Assembly (NCBI GenBank): GCA_024640305.1
Contig: JAHEFG010000004.1
Span: forward strand, 40,014 to 104,013
Source of the DNA: Gammaproteobacteria bacterium
GTDB lineage: Bacteria; Pseudomonadota; Gammaproteobacteria; Steroidobacterales; Woeseiaceae
Length of the DNA: 64,000 nt
Direction of reading: 5' to 3'
In this document: positions 1 through 10,792 of the stretch, one piece after another
Layout: each line of letters starts with the position of its first letter
How positions within the stretch are numbered: the stretch's first letter is position 1
The notes under the pieces: model-generated
Told to the model about the DNA's origin: nothing
Seen by the model: the letters and a program-made list of their open reading frames with translations, nothing else
Databases searched by the model: none
Translations under genes and position numbers: made by a program

Positions 1-263
1 GAGTTGCTCATTGGGCTAGTCTGTCTGGTGGCTATAAAGGCCGCGCATTGTACCGCAATGCAAGATGCGGATACCACGGGTTAGGAAACTCGGTTACAAA
101 TTGTGACAGTGGTACACATCTGTAGCGTGACGAGGCCGATACTTACGGCTTTAACTTGCCACCCAGAGGCAAAACCGCGAAAATGATCCGCTGTAGTTCA
201 TCGGTGCAAATGCACCTCGACATTCACCATAAGGGCAGTCTTAGCCCGCCTATACGAAGACTA
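1..263. other. intergenic region upstream of tkt
   Basis: No gene is supported in these 263 bases. There is a perfect inverted repeat at 45-61 (GCATTG, 5-base spacer, CAATGC). A short hairpin-capable stretch lies at 203-216 (GGTGC AAAT GCACC plus flanking pairs). A minus-strand ATG at 9-11 could be the start of a divergent gene running out of the window, but only three codons are visible and no ribosome binding site precedes it. The tkt promoter could not be placed with confidence. Confidence 0.5.
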
Positions 264-2285
264 ATGCCAGAAAAATCTGCTGTTGCCGGCCAGCCTGCCC
301 GGCGAGATCTCGCGAACGCAATAAGAGCGCTTTCCATGGACGCGGTTCAGGCCGCCAACTCTGGTCATCCAGGCGCCCCAATGGGGATGGCCGACATTGC
401 CGAGGTGCTCTGGAACGACTATCTGAAGCACAACCCAGGCAATGCGCGCTGGATCGATCGGGACCGCTTCGTCCTGTCGAACGGTCACGCCTCGATGCTG
501 CTGTACAGCCTGCTGCACCTGACGGGCTACGACCTGTCGATGGACGAAATACGAAATTTCCGCCAGTTAGGTTATCGAACGGCCGGGCATCCGGAGCGCG
601 ACCCTGATCTTTCGATCGAGACGACCACCGGTCCTCTCGGCCAGGGGGTCAGTAATGCGGTTGGCATGGCGCTGGCCGAGAAAATGCTGGCTGCCGAGTT
701 CAATCGGCCTGGTTTCGATGTGGTTGACCACAAAACCTGGGTGTTTCTCGGTGACGGCTGCCTGATGGAAGGTATTTCGCACGAAGCCTGCTCGCTGGCA
801 GGCACGCTGAAGCTTGGCAAGCTCATCGCGCTTTACGACGACAATAATATTTCGATCGATGGCGATGTCGATGGCTGGTTTACAGACGATACAGTCAAAC
901 GATTCGAGGCCTATGGCTGGCAGGTAATTGCAGATGTCGACGGTCACGATGCCGCGGCGATAGCTGCCGCGATCGAGCAAGCAGGTTCAGACTTGAGCAG
1001 ACCCTCGCTGATCTGCTGCAAGACGGTTATCGGTTTTGGCTCGCCGAACAAGCAGGGCACGGCGTCGACGCATGGCGCGCCGCTGGGCGACGACGAAATT
1101 GCGGCAGTACGGAAGGAGCTGGGCTGGACCGCGGCGCCTTTTGAAATCCCGGCTGATATCGCGGCCGCATGGGATGGCAAAGCACGGGGCGCCGAAGTCG
1201 AGGAGGCCTGGCAGGCTGCATTTGACGACTACGCCGCACAGTACCCCGATCTTGCTGCTGAGCTGACACGCCGAATGGCCGGTGAGATGCCGGCGGGCTG
1301 GAATGATTTCGCGGACAAGGCAATTAAGGAAATTGACGCGGCGGGCGAATCGATAGCGACGCGTAAAGCATCACTGGTCGCTCTCAATGCATTCGCGCCG
1401 GCAATTCCGGAGCTGGTTGGTGGGTCTGCGGACCTGACCGGATCAAACCTGACCAAACATTCCGGCTCTACGGTCATATCGGGTGACGATGCGGCGGGCA
1501 ACTACCTGTACTTTGGCGTTCGCGAGTTCGGCATGACCGCTATCTGCAACGGCATGTCCCTGCATGGCGGCTTAATTCCTTACTCGGGTACATTCCTGAC
1601 ATTCTCGGACTACGCGCGCAATGCACTAAGAATGGCTGCGCTGATGAGCGTGCAGAACATACTCGTTTATACGCATGATTCGATTGGCTTGGGCGAAGAT
1701 GGCCCGACTCATCAGCCAGTGGAGCACACGGCATCACTGCGGATAATGCCGAACATGCGTGTCTGGCGTCCGTGCGACGCCGTGGAAACCGCAGTGGCGT
1801 GGCGTGATGCGCTTGACAACCGTGGTGGCCCGACGAGCCTGATCCTGACTCGCCAGGGGTTGCCTCACCAGGCCCGCAATGCGGATCAGATAGCGGCGAT
1901 CGCCCGAGGTGGATACGTGTTGTCTGACAGCGATGGTGCGCCGGATATCATCCTGATTGCGACCGGGTCTGAAGTCGCGCTGGCCATGTCGGCAGCCGAA
2001 GCGCTAACGGCAGATGGCGTCAACGTGCGCGTTGTGTCGATGCCAAGTACGGACGTGTTCGAAGCACAGGACAAGGACTATCGTGAAGCCGTATTGCCAG
2101 CGGACATTACGGCACGCGTCGCAATTGAGGCGGGCGTTTCAGATATGTGGTGGCGCTACGCAGGCCCCGGCGGCCGCGTCATCGGTCTTGATCGCTTTGG
2201 CGAATCGGCACCTGCCGGCGAGCTATTCGAGCACTTTGGTTTTTCGACGGGCAATGTTGTCGCGGTTGCCAAAGAAATACTCTAA
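264..2285 (+). CDS. tkt: transketolase
   Basis: Thiamine-diphosphate enzyme that moves two-carbon ketol units between sugar phosphates, linking the pentose phosphate pathway to glycolysis in the cytosol. The 673-residue product from ATG 264 matches the usual length (about 660-670). An open frame extends upstream to 156, but the family starts near [10 protein letters not shown], so the later ATG was chosen. Visible motifs: [17 protein letters not shown] near the N-terminus, the thiamine-diphosphate motif [13 protein letters not shown] followed by DDNNISIDG, then [11 protein letters not shown] of the pyrimidine-binding domain and a C-terminal transketolase domain. It is followed 51 bp later by gap and then pgk and pyk. 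This resembles the tkt-epd/gap-pgk clusters of other gammaproteobacteria. Confidence 0.97.
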   Translation: MPEKSAVAGQPARRDLANAIRALSMDAVQAANSGHPGAPMGMADIAEVLWNDYLKHNPGNARWIDRDRFVLSNGHASMLLYSLLHLTGYDLSMDEIRNFRQLGYRTAGHPERDPDLSIETTTGPLGQGVSNAVGMALAEKMLAAEFNRPGFDVVDHKTWVFLGDGCLMEGISHEACSLAGTLKLGKLIALYDDNNISIDGDVDGWFTDDTVKRFEAYGWQVIADVDGHDAAAIAAAIEQAGSDLSRPSLICCKTVIGFGSPNKQGTASTHGAPLGDDEIAAVRKELGWTAAPFEIPADIAAAWDGKARGAEVEEAWQAAFDDYAAQYPDLAAELTRRMAGEMPAGWNDFADKAIKEIDAAGESIATRKASLVALNAFAPAIPELVGGSADLTGSNLTKHSGSTVISGDDAAGNYLYFGVREFGMTAICNGMSLHGGLIPYSGTFLTFSDYARNALRMAALMSVQNILVYTHDSIGLGEDGPTHQPVEHTASLRIMPNMRVWRPCDAVETAVAWRDALDNRGGPTSLILTRQGLPHQARNADQIAAIARGGYVLSDSDGAPDIILIATGSEVALAMSAAEALTADGVNVRVVSMPSTDVFEAQDKDYREAVLPADITARVAIEAGVSDMWWRYAGPGGRVIGLDRFGESAPAGELFEHFGFSTGNVVAVAKEIL

Positions 2286-2336
2286 TTACTAAACTTATTG
2301 GCCAACACTTTCGGCCACAGAAACCAGGAGACAGGA

Positions 2337-3350
2337 ATGACGATCAAGGTGGGAATTAACGGCTATGGCCGCATTGGCCGAAATATGTTGCGCGCGCTTT
2401 ACGAAGGTGACATGCGCTCGCAAATCGAGATCGTAGCCGTCAATGATCTGGGTGATGCAAATACCAACGCGCACCTGACACGCCGTGACACAGCGCACGG
2501 CCGTTTCCCCGGTACGGTCGAGGTCGACGGAGACTACATGGTCGTCAACGGCGACCGCATCAAAGTGCTTGCCGAACGTGATCCGGCCAAACTGCCTTGG
2601 GGCGAGTTGGGTGTTGAGGTTGTGCTCGAGTCAACAGGCTTCTTCCGCACGCGCGAGACGGCTGGCAAACACATTGAAGCGGGCGCGAAGAAAGTCATTA
2701 TTTCAGCGCCGGGCGGCAAAGATATCGATGCGACTGTCGTTTACGGTGTCAACCATGACGTTTTGAAAGCGAGCGATACCATCATTTCGAACGCGTCGTG
2801 CACAACTAACTGTCTGGCGCCGCTCGTCAAACCTTTGCATGAGAAGATTGGTGTGAAACACGGCATCATGACGACGATCCATGCATATACGAATGATCAG
2901 GTCCTTACTGATGTCTACCACAGTGACCTGCGCCGCGCGCGTTCTGCGACGATGTCGCAAATTCCGACCAAGACGGGCGCTGCGGCAGCCGTTGGCCTCG
3001 TATTGCCAGAGCTGAACGGGCTGCTTGATGGTTTTTCGATGCGCGTGCCGACCATTAACGTTTCTGCTGTCGATCTCACCTTTGTTGCCAAGCGTGCAAC
3101 CAGCATCGAAGAGATAAACGAGATTATCAAAGCTGCTGCAGAGGGTGAGCTGAAGGGTGTTCTGGCGTACAACGATGAGCCGCTGGTGTCGATTGACTTC
3201 AATCACGATCCCGCATCATCAACGTACGATGCAGGCCTGACGAAAGTCATGGAAGACACACTCGTTAAAGTCTGCTCCTGGTATGACAACGAGTGGGGCT
3301 TCTCCTGTCGTATGCTCGATACTACTGTCGCGCTGTATAACGCCAGGTAA
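2337..3350 (+). CDS. gap: type I glyceraldehyde-3-phosphate dehydrogenase
   Basis: Converts glyceraldehyde 3-phosphate, NAD and phosphate to 1,3-bisphosphoglycerate. The 337-residue protein starts at ATG 2337, preceded by a strong AGGAGACAGGA ribosome site; the frame is open from TTG 2298 but that start adds residues foreign to the family. N-terminal Rossmann motif [12 protein letters not shown], catalytic Cys155 in SNASCTTNC, and His182 in TIHAYTNDQ are present. The NAD-binding loop reads [21 protein letters not shown], where most Gap proteins have a YDSVHG-like end, so it is not a canonical GapA. Erythrose-4-phosphate dehydrogenase (Epd) activity cannot be excluded, since epd occupies this slot between tkt and pgk in enterics and pseudomonads. 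Confidence 0.93.
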   Translation: MTIKVGINGYGRIGRNMLRALYEGDMRSQIEIVAVNDLGDANTNAHLTRRDTAHGRFPGTVEVDGDYMVVNGDRIKVLAERDPAKLPWGELGVEVVLESTGFFRTRETAGKHIEAGAKKVIISAPGGKDIDATVVYGVNHDVLKASDTIISNASCTTNCLAPLVKPLHEKIGVKHGIMTTIHAYTNDQVLTDVYHSDLRRARSATMSQIPTKTGAAAAVGLVLPELNGLLDGFSMRVPTINVSAVDLTFVAKRATSIEEINEIIKAAAEGELKGVLAYNDEPLVSIDFNHDPASSTYDAGLTKVMEDTLVKVCSWYDNEWGFSCRMLDTTVALYNAR

Positions 3351-3371
3351 GCCGGACAAAGCGGAGACATC

Positions 3372-4559
3372 ATGTCCGTCATCAAAATGGCCGACATCGA
3401 CCTGTCGGGCAAGCGCGTTCTGATTCGCGAGGATCTTAATGTCCCTGTCGCTGACGGTGTCATTACGTCTGACGCCCGCATCCAGGCGGCATTGCCGACA
3501 ATCAAGGCAGCGCTGGCTGCGAATGCAGCGGTCATGCTTGTGTCGCACCTGGGGCGTCCGAAGGAAGGGCAGCCGGAAGAACAGTTTTCCCTGCGACCTG
3601 TTGCAGAGCACCTGTCGAAACTTCTCGGGTGTGAGGTTGCGTTAGTCGCTGACTGGATCGACGGTGTCGATGTTAAGCCTGGCTCTGTCGTGCTGCTTGA
3701 GAACGTCCGATTTCTTGTTGGCGAAAAAGCCTGTGACGAAGCGCTGGCACGCAAGATGGCCGCACTTTGTGACGTCTTTGTTATGGATGCGTTTGGCACG
3801 GCTCACCGTGCACAGGCGAGCACTTACGGCGTTGCGGAGTTTGCACCCGTCGCCTGCGCCGGGCCCTTGCTCGCCAAAGAGCTTGATGCTTTGTCCAAAG
3901 CTCTGAGGAATCCGGCGCGACCATTTGTGGCTATTGTTGGTGGATCCAAAGTATCGACCAAGTTGACAGTGCTCGATGCGCTGGCTGGCATTGTCGATAG
4001 TCTGATCGTAGGCGGCGGCATCGCGAATACGTTTATAGCAGCGGCTGGTCACAAAGTAGGCAAGTCATTGCACGAGCCCGACATGCTCGGCATTGCCAGC
4101 GACCTTGCCGCATCAGGTGAGGGGCGGGCAGACATTCCGTTGCCGGTTGATGTCGTCGTTGCCAGCGAGTTTGCGGCGGATGCCGAGTCCCTGACGAAGC
4201 CCGTCGATGCGGTCGCCGACGATGAGCTCATTCTCGACATTGGCCCTGAAACAGCTGAGCAGTTCGCGAAGATTATTGGCTCTGCAGGCACGATAATCTG
4301 GAATGGCCCCGTTGGCGTGTTCGAGTTTGATGCGTTCGGCGGCGGGACGAAAAGACTGGCCGAGGCGATTGCGGATAGCGATGCCTTTTCTGTAGCCGGC
4401 GGTGGCGATACGTTGGCCGCAATAGCCAAGTATGGCGTGGCCGATCGTATTTCATATATCTCGACTGGTGGTGGCGCGTTCCTCGAGTTCGTTGAGGGCA
4501 AAGAATTGCCCGCCGTCGCTATGCTGGAAAGACGCTCTGCTTTGGAAACGGTCCCGTGA
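3372..4559 (+). CDS. pgk: phosphoglycerate kinase
   Basis: Transfers phosphate from 1,3-bisphosphoglycerate to ADP, the first ATP-yielding step of lower glycolysis. The 395-residue length is typical. Seen in order: substrate motif [29 protein letters not shown], the hinge/nucleotide segment VGGSKVSTK, and GGGDTLAAI with STGGGAFLE at the C-terminal domain. It lies 21 bp after gap, so the two are probably co-transcribed. Its last 41 bp overlap the 3' end of the convergent PhoX-like gene. Fructose-bisphosphate aldolase, often the next gene, is absent here. Confidence 0.97.
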   Translation: MSVIKMADIDLSGKRVLIREDLNVPVADGVITSDARIQAALPTIKAALAANAAVMLVSHLGRPKEGQPEEQFSLRPVAEHLSKLLGCEVALVADWIDGVDVKPGSVVLLENVRFLVGEKACDEALARKMAALCDVFVMDAFGTAHRAQASTYGVAEFAPVACAGPLLAKELDALSKALRNPARPFVAIVGGSKVSTKLTVLDALAGIVDSLIVGGGIANTFIAAAGHKVGKSLHEPDMLGIASDLAASGEGRADIPLPVDVVVASEFAADAESLTKPVDAVADDELILDIGPETAEQFAKIIGSAGTIIWNGPVGVFEFDAFGGGTKRLAEAIADSDAFSVAGGGDTLAAIAKYGVADRISYISTGGGAFLEFVEGKELPAVAMLERRSALETVP

Positions 4560-5943
4560 TCGCAAGCGTCATGCCCGGGTACTGGATATTGACGAACAAC
4601 GTCTGACCGTCCGGCGAGAAACATACACCTGCAAGCTCTGAGTTCGAATACGGATTGTCTGCCAGCTGATACTGGCTGCCATCCGGACGAATGCCGACGA
4701 GACCGCAATGATCTGACGTGTCCTCGCAAACGATCAGGTCACCCCAGGGGGCCATTGTGAGGTTGTCCGCATTGCGCAATATTGAATCGTCGGATGATTC
4801 CGCAATCAGTGTCAGTTGCCCGGGAGAGTCCTGCTCTGATGGTTGTCCTTCATTTGGGCTTGGGCGGTACTCGAAGATCTGCCCAAGTCTTGCTGGCCCG
4901 CCGATAGTGCACGTGAAAACAAACCGGTCTCCGGCGTCGCACAGGCCCTCGCCACGCGCGAACATGGCAGCGCCAAGCTTTCTGCCACGGTAACGCAGAT
5001 CATTCTCGTCCGAGTCGACATCCTCGAGGTCTAGCCACTGTGTGCTCAGCGAGACGTTTGGGCGCACGGTCAATTCGTCCGACCAGTTGTGCGTCATTAA
5101 CGATGGTTGGTCCAGAACCGCCAGCGCCTGCAGTTTCCCACCTTCGTGAAGCTTGCCAGGTACGTTGGGAATGTAGCGGTAGAATAGACTGTGGTGTCTG
5201 TCTTCGGTCATGTAAACGATGCCGGTTGGCTCGTGCACCGCGGCAGCTTCATGTTCGAATCGGCCCATTGCCCGAATGGGTCTCGCTTCGGTGAGGCCCT
5301 CTGCCAGCGCAGGCACTTCGAAAACGTAGCCGTGTTTCTTTTCGCGCCTGACTAAACGGCCACCGTGCAGCCCCGGGCCCGGCGACTCAAAGCACTCTTC
5401 GCACGATAACCAGGAGCCCCAGGGAGTTGCGCCGCCGGCACAATTGATCTCCGTTCCCGCAAGGCTCAGATGTTGGCTCTCGGTCTCCCCGGTTTCTGGG
5501 TTAAAGACGCTTGTCGTCGTACCGCCAGCGCTCGGCGTTTCGCCAAATCCGGCGTCGAAAATTTTGTCCGTAACTGCGGCCGGCAGGCTTTCGAGCGATG
5601 GGACATACGCGCTCTTGAGGAAATCGCCCGGGCCGAGTTCGTGGTTGCATACCAGCACGACTCGACCATCGACGCCATCAAAGGCTGCCATACCGTCATG
5701 TGCGAACGGCACACGCAGGCCATCCGGCATCGGATCACCTGCTGTCGATACAATTTTGTAGTGAAAACCGTTGGGGAGATCAAAAATTTCCTGCGGGTCT
5801 GCTCGCAATGAACCGAACACATCGTCGCTTGCACGACATGTAGCCGACAAGGCAGGGCTTGAGGCTGCAGCCGCGAGGCATTGCAGGAATCGGCGGCGGT
5901 CCAAACTGATATCTCTTTGACGTGCTGCAAGAAATTGCAGCAT
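4519..5943 (-). CDS. PhoX/DUF839-family Tat-exported protein
   Basis: The 474-residue product begins at ATG 5943, placing a twin-arginine motif ([13 protein letters not shown]) near residues 15-25, so export folded through Tat is likely. Family features: [20 protein letters not shown], a [14 protein letters not shown] segment, [16 protein letters not shown] and [12 protein letters not shown]. These acidic/Cys segments resemble the metal-binding loops of PhoX-type beta-propeller phosphatases that use calcium and iron. Classical PhoX alkaline phosphatases are longer, so substrate and even phosphatase activity are unproven. The frame is open further upstream to 6054, but that would bury the Tat motif. 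The gene sits alone on the minus strand between pgk and pyk; its 3' end overlaps pgk by 41 bp. Confidence 0.85.
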   Translation of the reverse strand: MLQFLAARQRDISLDRRRFLQCLAAAASSPALSATCRASDDVFGSLRADPQEIFDLPNGFHYKIVSTAGDPMPDGLRVPFAHDGMAAFDGVDGRVVLVCNHELGPGDFLKSAYVPSLESLPAAVTDKIFDAGFGETPSAGGTTTSVFNPETGETESQHLSLAGTEINCAGGATPWGSWLSCEECFESPGPGLHGGRLVRREKKHGYVFEVPALAEGLTEARPIRAMGRFEHEAAAVHEPTGIVYMTEDRHHSLFYRYIPNVPGKLHEGGKLQALAVLDQPSLMTHNWSDELTVRPNVSLSTQWLDLEDVDSDENDLRYRGRKLGAAMFARGEGLCDAGDRFVFTCTIGGPARLGQIFEYRPSPNEGQPSEQDSPGQLTLIAESSDDSILRNADNLTMAPWGDLIVCEDTSDHCGLVGIRPDGSQYQLADNPYSNSELAGVCFSPDGQTLFVNIQYPGMTLAITGPFPKQSVFPA

Positions 5944-6023
5944 AGCGTTAAATCCCGGAGGCAGAAAGTCATGGACGGTATTTCTTAACACGAATGCATT
6001 CTCGCTGTGCAATAATCGCCGCC

Positions 6024-7460
6024 ATGCAAAAACGAACCAAGATAGTCGCGACACTGGGCCCGGCGTCAGACGACAAAAAAACGCTGAGCGGCATGATCAA
6101 GGCTGGCCTCGACGTCGCGCGCCTCAATTTTTCCCACGGCAATGCGGAGGATCACCGTCGTCGTTACGCGGTGTTACGCGAGGCCGCCGATGCCTGCGGT
6201 AAGGAAATCGCAGTGATGGGCGACCTGCAGGGGCCGAAAATCAGAATCAAGCGATTTGAAAACGGCAGTGTGGTATTGGCCGATGGCGATTCATTCTTTC
6301 TGGACAGTGCGATTGGCCTGGAAGAGGGCAATCAGCAAGGCGTAGGCGTTGCGCTGGATTCTATTCATGAAGATGTTGGGCCCGGCGATACTCTGTTGCT
6401 GAATGACGGCCTGATCACGCTGGAAGTCGAGCGCGTGGCTGGAACCCGAATTCATACGACCGTTGTTGCGGGTGGTATTTTATCGGATCACAAAGGGCTT
6501 AACCTCAAAGGTGGAGGGCTGTCGGCAGCAGCACTTACCGATGTCGATCGCGAAAACATCAGGTTGGCTGCCGAACTCGACATGGATTTCCTGGCCGTGT
6601 CATTCGTCCGCAGCGGCGAAGATATCGAAGAGGCACGCAGGCTTTTTTCCGAGGCTGGCGGCAACGGACTTATCGTTGCCAAGATCGAGCGTGCTGAAGC
6701 CGTGGAAAATATTGATTCGATCATCGATGCAGCTGACGTCGTTATGGTTGCCCGCGGTGATCTCGGCGTAGAAATGGGTTACGCCCAGTTAACCGGTATT
6801 CAGAAAAGTCTGATTCAGCAGACAAGGGCGAAAAACAAGATCGTCATCACCGCGACACAGATGATGGAATCCATGATCCTGAATCCGATTCCGACACGTG
6901 CCGAAGTGTCTGATGTCGCGAACGCAGTAATTGACGGAACGGATGCGGTGATGCTCTCGGGCGAGACTGCCGTCGGCAAATACCCGATCGAAGTCATCAA
7001 CGCAATGAGTGATGTGTGCGTTGGTGCAGAACAATTTCCGCACCCGGCAGGCCGGATGAGCCATCGAATGGGCGATCAGTTCGAGCTGGTCGATGAGGCA
7101 ATTGCGATGGCCGTGATGTACACAGCCAACCACATGTCGGTGAAAGCGATAATCGCACTGACAGAGTCGGGATCAACATCACGCTGGATGTCGCGTGTAC
7201 GCTCAGACATTCCGATCTATGCGATGACTCCATACGCTGCCACTCGCCGACGTGTTGCCCTGTATCGTGGTGTTTACCCGGTGTCATTCGAGATAAAGAA
7301 GACAGAGCGGGCGCAGCTATATGCCGAAATATTCAAGACCATGTTGTCGAAGAAGCTGGTTGAAGTTGGCGATCTGGTCATTTTCACTAAAGGCGATCTT
7401 GAAGGCGTTTCCGGAAGTACCAACGCGATGAAAATTCTCAAGGTTACCGCCGCGGAGTAA
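6024..7460 (+). CDS. pyk: pyruvate kinase
   Basis: Transfers phosphate from phosphoenolpyruvate to ADP, the last step of glycolysis. 478 residues from ATG 6024 (MQKRTKIVATLGPAS), the conserved family start; an upstream in-frame ATG at 5994 is less likely. Motifs: RLNFSHG, GDLQGPKIR, the catalytic lysine region VAKIERAEAVENID, MVARGDLGVEM, and the signature TATQMMESMI, followed by the C-terminal allosteric domain with ALTESGSTSRWMSR. Divergent from the PhoX-like gene across 80 bp. The acylase gene begins 6 bp after the stop, so the two probably share a transcript. Confidence 0.97.
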   Translation: MQKRTKIVATLGPASDDKKTLSGMIKAGLDVARLNFSHGNAEDHRRRYAVLREAADACGKEIAVMGDLQGPKIRIKRFENGSVVLADGDSFFLDSAIGLEEGNQQGVGVALDSIHEDVGPGDTLLLNDGLITLEVERVAGTRIHTTVVAGGILSDHKGLNLKGGGLSAAALTDVDRENIRLAAELDMDFLAVSFVRSGEDIEEARRLFSEAGGNGLIVAKIERAEAVENIDSIIDAADVVMVARGDLGVEMGYAQLTGIQKSLIQQTRAKNKIVITATQMMESMILNPIPTRAEVSDVANAVIDGTDAVMLSGETAVGKYPIEVINAMSDVCVGAEQFPHPAGRMSHRMGDQFELVDEAIAMAVMYTANHMSVKAIIALTESGSTSRWMSRVRSDIPIYAMTPYAATRRRVALYRGVYPVSFEIKKTERAQLYAEIFKTMLSKKLVEVGDLVIFTKGDLEGVSGSTNAMKILKVTAAE

Positions 7461-7466
7461 CGCTGT

Positions 7467-9836
7467 ATGAAACGATGGGTCACTCGACTGCTATCGGGCC
7501 TGCTATTCGCCGCCACCGTTCTTTTTATTCTCGCGTGGCTTGCGCTCAGGGCCAGCTTGCCAGAGCTTGACGGTGAGACGGATGTCGACGGCTTATCAGC
7601 CGCTGCAACTATCGAGCGCGATGCATCCGGTATTCCTACAATTACGGCGACAAACAGAGCCGACCTGGCGTTCGCGACAGGGTTTGCCCACGGGCAGGAC
7701 CGTTTTTTCCAGATTGACCTGATACGACGCAAGGCCGCCGGAGAATTGTCAGAGATCATCGGCGCAGCTGCGCTGGAAACTGATAAACGGTTTCGGTTTC
7801 ATCGCTTTCGCAGCCGTGCGCAAATCGCTTTATCCGGCTTGCCAGCCATCGAGTCGGCAATCCTCGAAAGTTACGCCGACGGTGTCAATGCCGGTTTGGC
7901 GAGTCTTGACGCAAAACCGTTCGAGTATTTTGTACTACGCGCAGAGCCGAAACCCTGGCAGCCGGAGGACTCGATTCTGGTCGTGTATGCGATGTTTGTG
8001 ACGCTCAACGATTCGCGCGCGATCAGGGACGTACAGCGTGGACTGGCGCGTCGTGTGTTGCCCGCTGAAGCTTATACATGGTTGTATCCCCAGGGTACGC
8101 CGTGGGACGCACCGTTGATGGGCGAACCTCGGGCACCCGTACCCACGCCGTCGTCTGACACCTACTCGGTACGTCATGTTAAAACCAAATCACAGCCAGC
8201 CAATGAAGTCGGAAAACCGAACCTCAATGGCAGCAACAATTGGGCTGTAAGTGGAGCATTGACGCGGACCGGCCGGGCGATCGTTGCCAACGACATGCAC
8301 CTCGGATTATCTACACCGAATATTTATTATCAGGCGCGACTTGTTGTCGACTCGGGCGAGCAGCGTGATGTCACGGGTGTCACTTTGCCAGGCGCCCCAT
8401 TTGTCGTTGCCGGAAGTAATGGCAAGGTTGCCTGGGGTTATACGAACAGCTATGGCGATTGGTCCGATGCGGTATTGCTGCAGGCCGGATCGTCTCCCGA
8501 TACTTACCAAACTCCCGATGGTGAATTGCCATTTGAAGTACATCGCGAAAGTATCGAGGTAAAAAACAGCGACCCGATCCAATTGGTAGTTCGCGAAACA
8601 ATATGGGGTCCCGTTCTCGAGGGCATTGACTATCCGGATGGCGAGATTGCAGTTAGCTGGATTGCGCATCACGCTGAGGCGGTAAACCTGAAAGTTATCG
8701 ATCTCGAGGTCGCTGGCACGGTGTACGAAGCGCTCGATATTGCGAACACGATGGGCATACCGCCGCAGAATTTCGTTACCGGCGACGCAGGCGGAAATAT
8801 CGCCTGGACTATCGCTGGAAAAATTCCTCGGAAAACTTCGTTTGATGGCATGGTTCCTGCCGACTGGAGTGAGCAGCCGGGGTGGATCGGCTGGTTGGAT
8901 GCGAGTCGTTATCCTCGTGTTGTCAATCCGAAGGGCGGTCGTATCTGGACCGCCAATGCCCGTGTAACCGATGGCGAGGCTTTGGGTCTCGTTGGTGACG
9001 GTGGTTACGATCTTGGGGCGAGGGCGCGCCAGATACGCGACGGGTTGTTCGCCAGGGAGACGTTTGTGCCAGCCGACATGCTTGACATCCAATACGACGA
9101 TCGCGCGCTGTTTCTGGAGCCCTGGCGTACTTTGCTGCTCGATGTTCTTGACGAGGAAACTATCGCTGGCGATGCCCGGTTGACGGAGTACCGGAGACTG
9201 GTCGCCGAGTGGGTGCCGCGTGCGGCACCAGAGTCAGTTGGTTATCGACTGGTTCGCGCATTTCGCCTGGAAGTACAGGCACAGGCTTTCCACGCGTTGA
9301 TGGCGCCAGTTCGCGATGGATATGCGGGCAAGCTCGGCTTACGTATCAGCAATCAATTCGAGGCATCGCTCTGGAAATTGGTCACCGAACAACCGCAACA
9401 CCTTCTGCCAGCAGCCTATGACAGCTGGCAGGCGTTGATGGTCGAGTCGGTGCGCGCAAATATTCGCTACTTCGAGGAAAATTTCGATGGTTCCCTAGCT
9501 GATCGCAGCTGGGGTGAACGCAATACTGCGCAGATCACTCATCCTTTGAGCCCGGCTATTCCAATGTTGTCGAGGTTCCTGGATATGCCGGCCGACCCGC
9601 TCAGCGGAGATGTGGATATGCCCAAGGCGCAGGGCCCGACATTCGGCGCATCGGAGCGTTTTTCCGTATCGCCAGGTGACGAAGCGAATAGTGTCATGCA
9701 CATGCCTACAGGACAAAGTGGCCACCCATTGTCGGACTTCTACCGTCAGGGCCATGAGGATTGGGTCAAGGGTCGCGCGAGCCCGTTCCTGCCAGGCGAG
9801 GCTGCGCACAAGCTGGTTCTGCAACCCAGCCAATAG
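7467..9836 (+). CDS. penicillin acylase family hydrolase (Ntn fold)
   Basis: 789 residues. An N-terminal hydrophobic segment (about residues 4-28) acts as signal or anchor, so the enzyme is likely periplasmic. The family is made as a precursor that self-cleaves before a Ser, which becomes the N-terminal nucleophile of the beta subunit. Here NGSNNWAVSG places that Ser at residue 256. Upstream, GIPTITATNRADLAFATGFAHGQDR matches the alpha-subunit start, and FVTGDAGGNIAWTIAGKIP is a typical beta-subunit segment. Members cleave amides such as beta-lactam side chains, acyl-homoserine lactones or other N-acyl compounds; the substrate cannot be read from sequence. It follows pyk by 6 bp, an unexplained pairing. 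Confidence 0.9.
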   Translation: MKRWVTRLLSGLLFAATVLFILAWLALRASLPELDGETDVDGLSAAATIERDASGIPTITATNRADLAFATGFAHGQDRFFQIDLIRRKAAGELSEIIGAAALETDKRFRFHRFRSRAQIALSGLPAIESAILESYADGVNAGLASLDAKPFEYFVLRAEPKPWQPEDSILVVYAMFVTLNDSRAIRDVQRGLARRVLPAEAYTWLYPQGTPWDAPLMGEPRAPVPTPSSDTYSVRHVKTKSQPANEVGKPNLNGSNNWAVSGALTRTGRAIVANDMHLGLSTPNIYYQARLVVDSGEQRDVTGVTLPGAPFVVAGSNGKVAWGYTNSYGDWSDAVLLQAGSSPDTYQTPDGELPFEVHRESIEVKNSDPIQLVVRETIWGPVLEGIDYPDGEIAVSWIAHHAEAVNLKVIDLEVAGTVYEALDIANTMGIPPQNFVTGDAGGNIAWTIAGKIPRKTSFDGMVPADWSEQPGWIGWLDASRYPRVVNPKGGRIWTANARVTDGEALGLVGDGGYDLGARARQIRDGLFARETFVPADMLDIQYDDRALFLEPWRTLLLDVLDEETIAGDARLTEYRRLVAEWVPRAAPESVGYRLVRAFRLEVQAQAFHALMAPVRDGYAGKLGLRISNQFEASLWKLVTEQPQHLLPAAYDSWQALMVESVRANIRYFEENFDGSLADRSWGERNTAQITHPLSPAIPMLSRFLDMPADPLSGDVDMPKAQGPTFGASERFSVSPGDEANSVMHMPTGQSGHPLSDFYRQGHEDWVKGRASPFLPGEAAHKLVLQPSQ

Positions 9837-9922
9837 ATGCGGCTCGGGTAATTCCAGTAGCCGGGGCTCAATTGTCGTTTTCCGGTAAACTGCCTCAGTG
9901 ACCCAACTAATCAGGCAGCACA

Positions 9923-10786
9923 ATGGCAGACACTAAATTTACCGGAACCAGTACTTACGTTGCGACAGACGACCTGATGATGGCGGTTAATGCGGCGGTC
10001 ACGCTGGAGCGTCCGATCCTGATCAAAGGCGAGCCCGGGACCGGGAAGACACAACTGGCGGTTGAGGTCGCCGAGTCGCTTGGCAAGCCACTGTTTGAGT
10101 GGCATATCAAGTCGACGACAAAAGCACAGCAGGGCTTGTACGAATACGATGCGGTCGCACGTTTGCGTGATTCACAACTCGGCGATGATCGCGTGCATGA
10201 CATTTCAAATTACATCGTGCGCGGCAAAGTATGGGAGGCTTTCCAGTCGAAGGAGCAGCCGGTATTGCTCATCGATGAAGTCGATAAAGCTGATATCGAA
10301 TTTCCGAACGACTTGTTGCAGGAACTCGACCGGATGGAGTTCTACGTTTATGAAACCAAACAGTTAGTGAAAGCAGCTCATCGGCCGATCATCGTCATTA
10401 CGAGTAATAATGAGAAGGAACTGCCGGACGCGTTTTTGCGACGCTGTTTCTTCCATTACATCAAGTTTCCTGACAAAGAAACGATGTCCCGTATCGTTGA
10501 TGTTCATTTTCCGGACCTCAAAAAAAACCTGCTGAGTGAAGCGCTCAACGCGTTCTACAAAGTGCGTGATGTGCCAGGCCTGAAGAAGAAGCCGTCAACA
10601 TCAGAGCTTCTGGATTGGATCAGGTTATTGCTTGCCGAAGATGTTCCGCCGGAATTGCTGAACGCCAAGGATTCGCGAAAAGCGATCCCCCCACTTTATG
10701 GGGCGCTACTAAAAAACGAGCAGGATGTGCATCTGTTCGAGCAACTCGTATTCCTCGATAGAAGAGCGGATTCCAACCAGCCTTAG
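9923..10786 (+). CDS. MoxR-type AAA+ ATPase
   Basis: 287 residues, a single AAA+ module. Walker A GEPGTGKT lies at residues 36-43, Walker B VLLIDEVDKAD near 114-124 with D118/E119, sensor 1 VITSNNEKELPDAFLRRC after it, and a lid domain at the C-terminus. MoxR proteins act as chaperone-like ATPases with a von Willebrand A partner, often in cofactor insertion or assembly of other proteins; CoxD/CoxE of CO dehydrogenase maturation is a well-known pair. The VWA gene begins 6 bp downstream, so the pair is an operon. No obvious client gene lies beside them. Confidence 0.9.
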   Translation: MADTKFTGTSTYVATDDLMMAVNAAVTLERPILIKGEPGTGKTQLAVEVAESLGKPLFEWHIKSTTKAQQGLYEYDAVARLRDSQLGDDRVHDISNYIVRGKVWEAFQSKEQPVLLIDEVDKADIEFPNDLLQELDRMEFYVYETKQLVKAAHRPIIVITSNNEKELPDAFLRRCFFHYIKFPDKETMSRIVDVHFPDLKKNLLSEALNAFYKVRDVPGLKKKPSTSELLDWIRLLLAEDVPPELLNAKDSRKAIPPLYGALLKNEQDVHLFEQLVFLDRRADSNQP

Positions 10787-10792
10787 CCCAAC

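Noticed and set aside
9..11. Minus-strand start of a divergent gene at the window edge
   Set aside because: Only three codons are visible and no ribosome binding site is present; too little to annotate.
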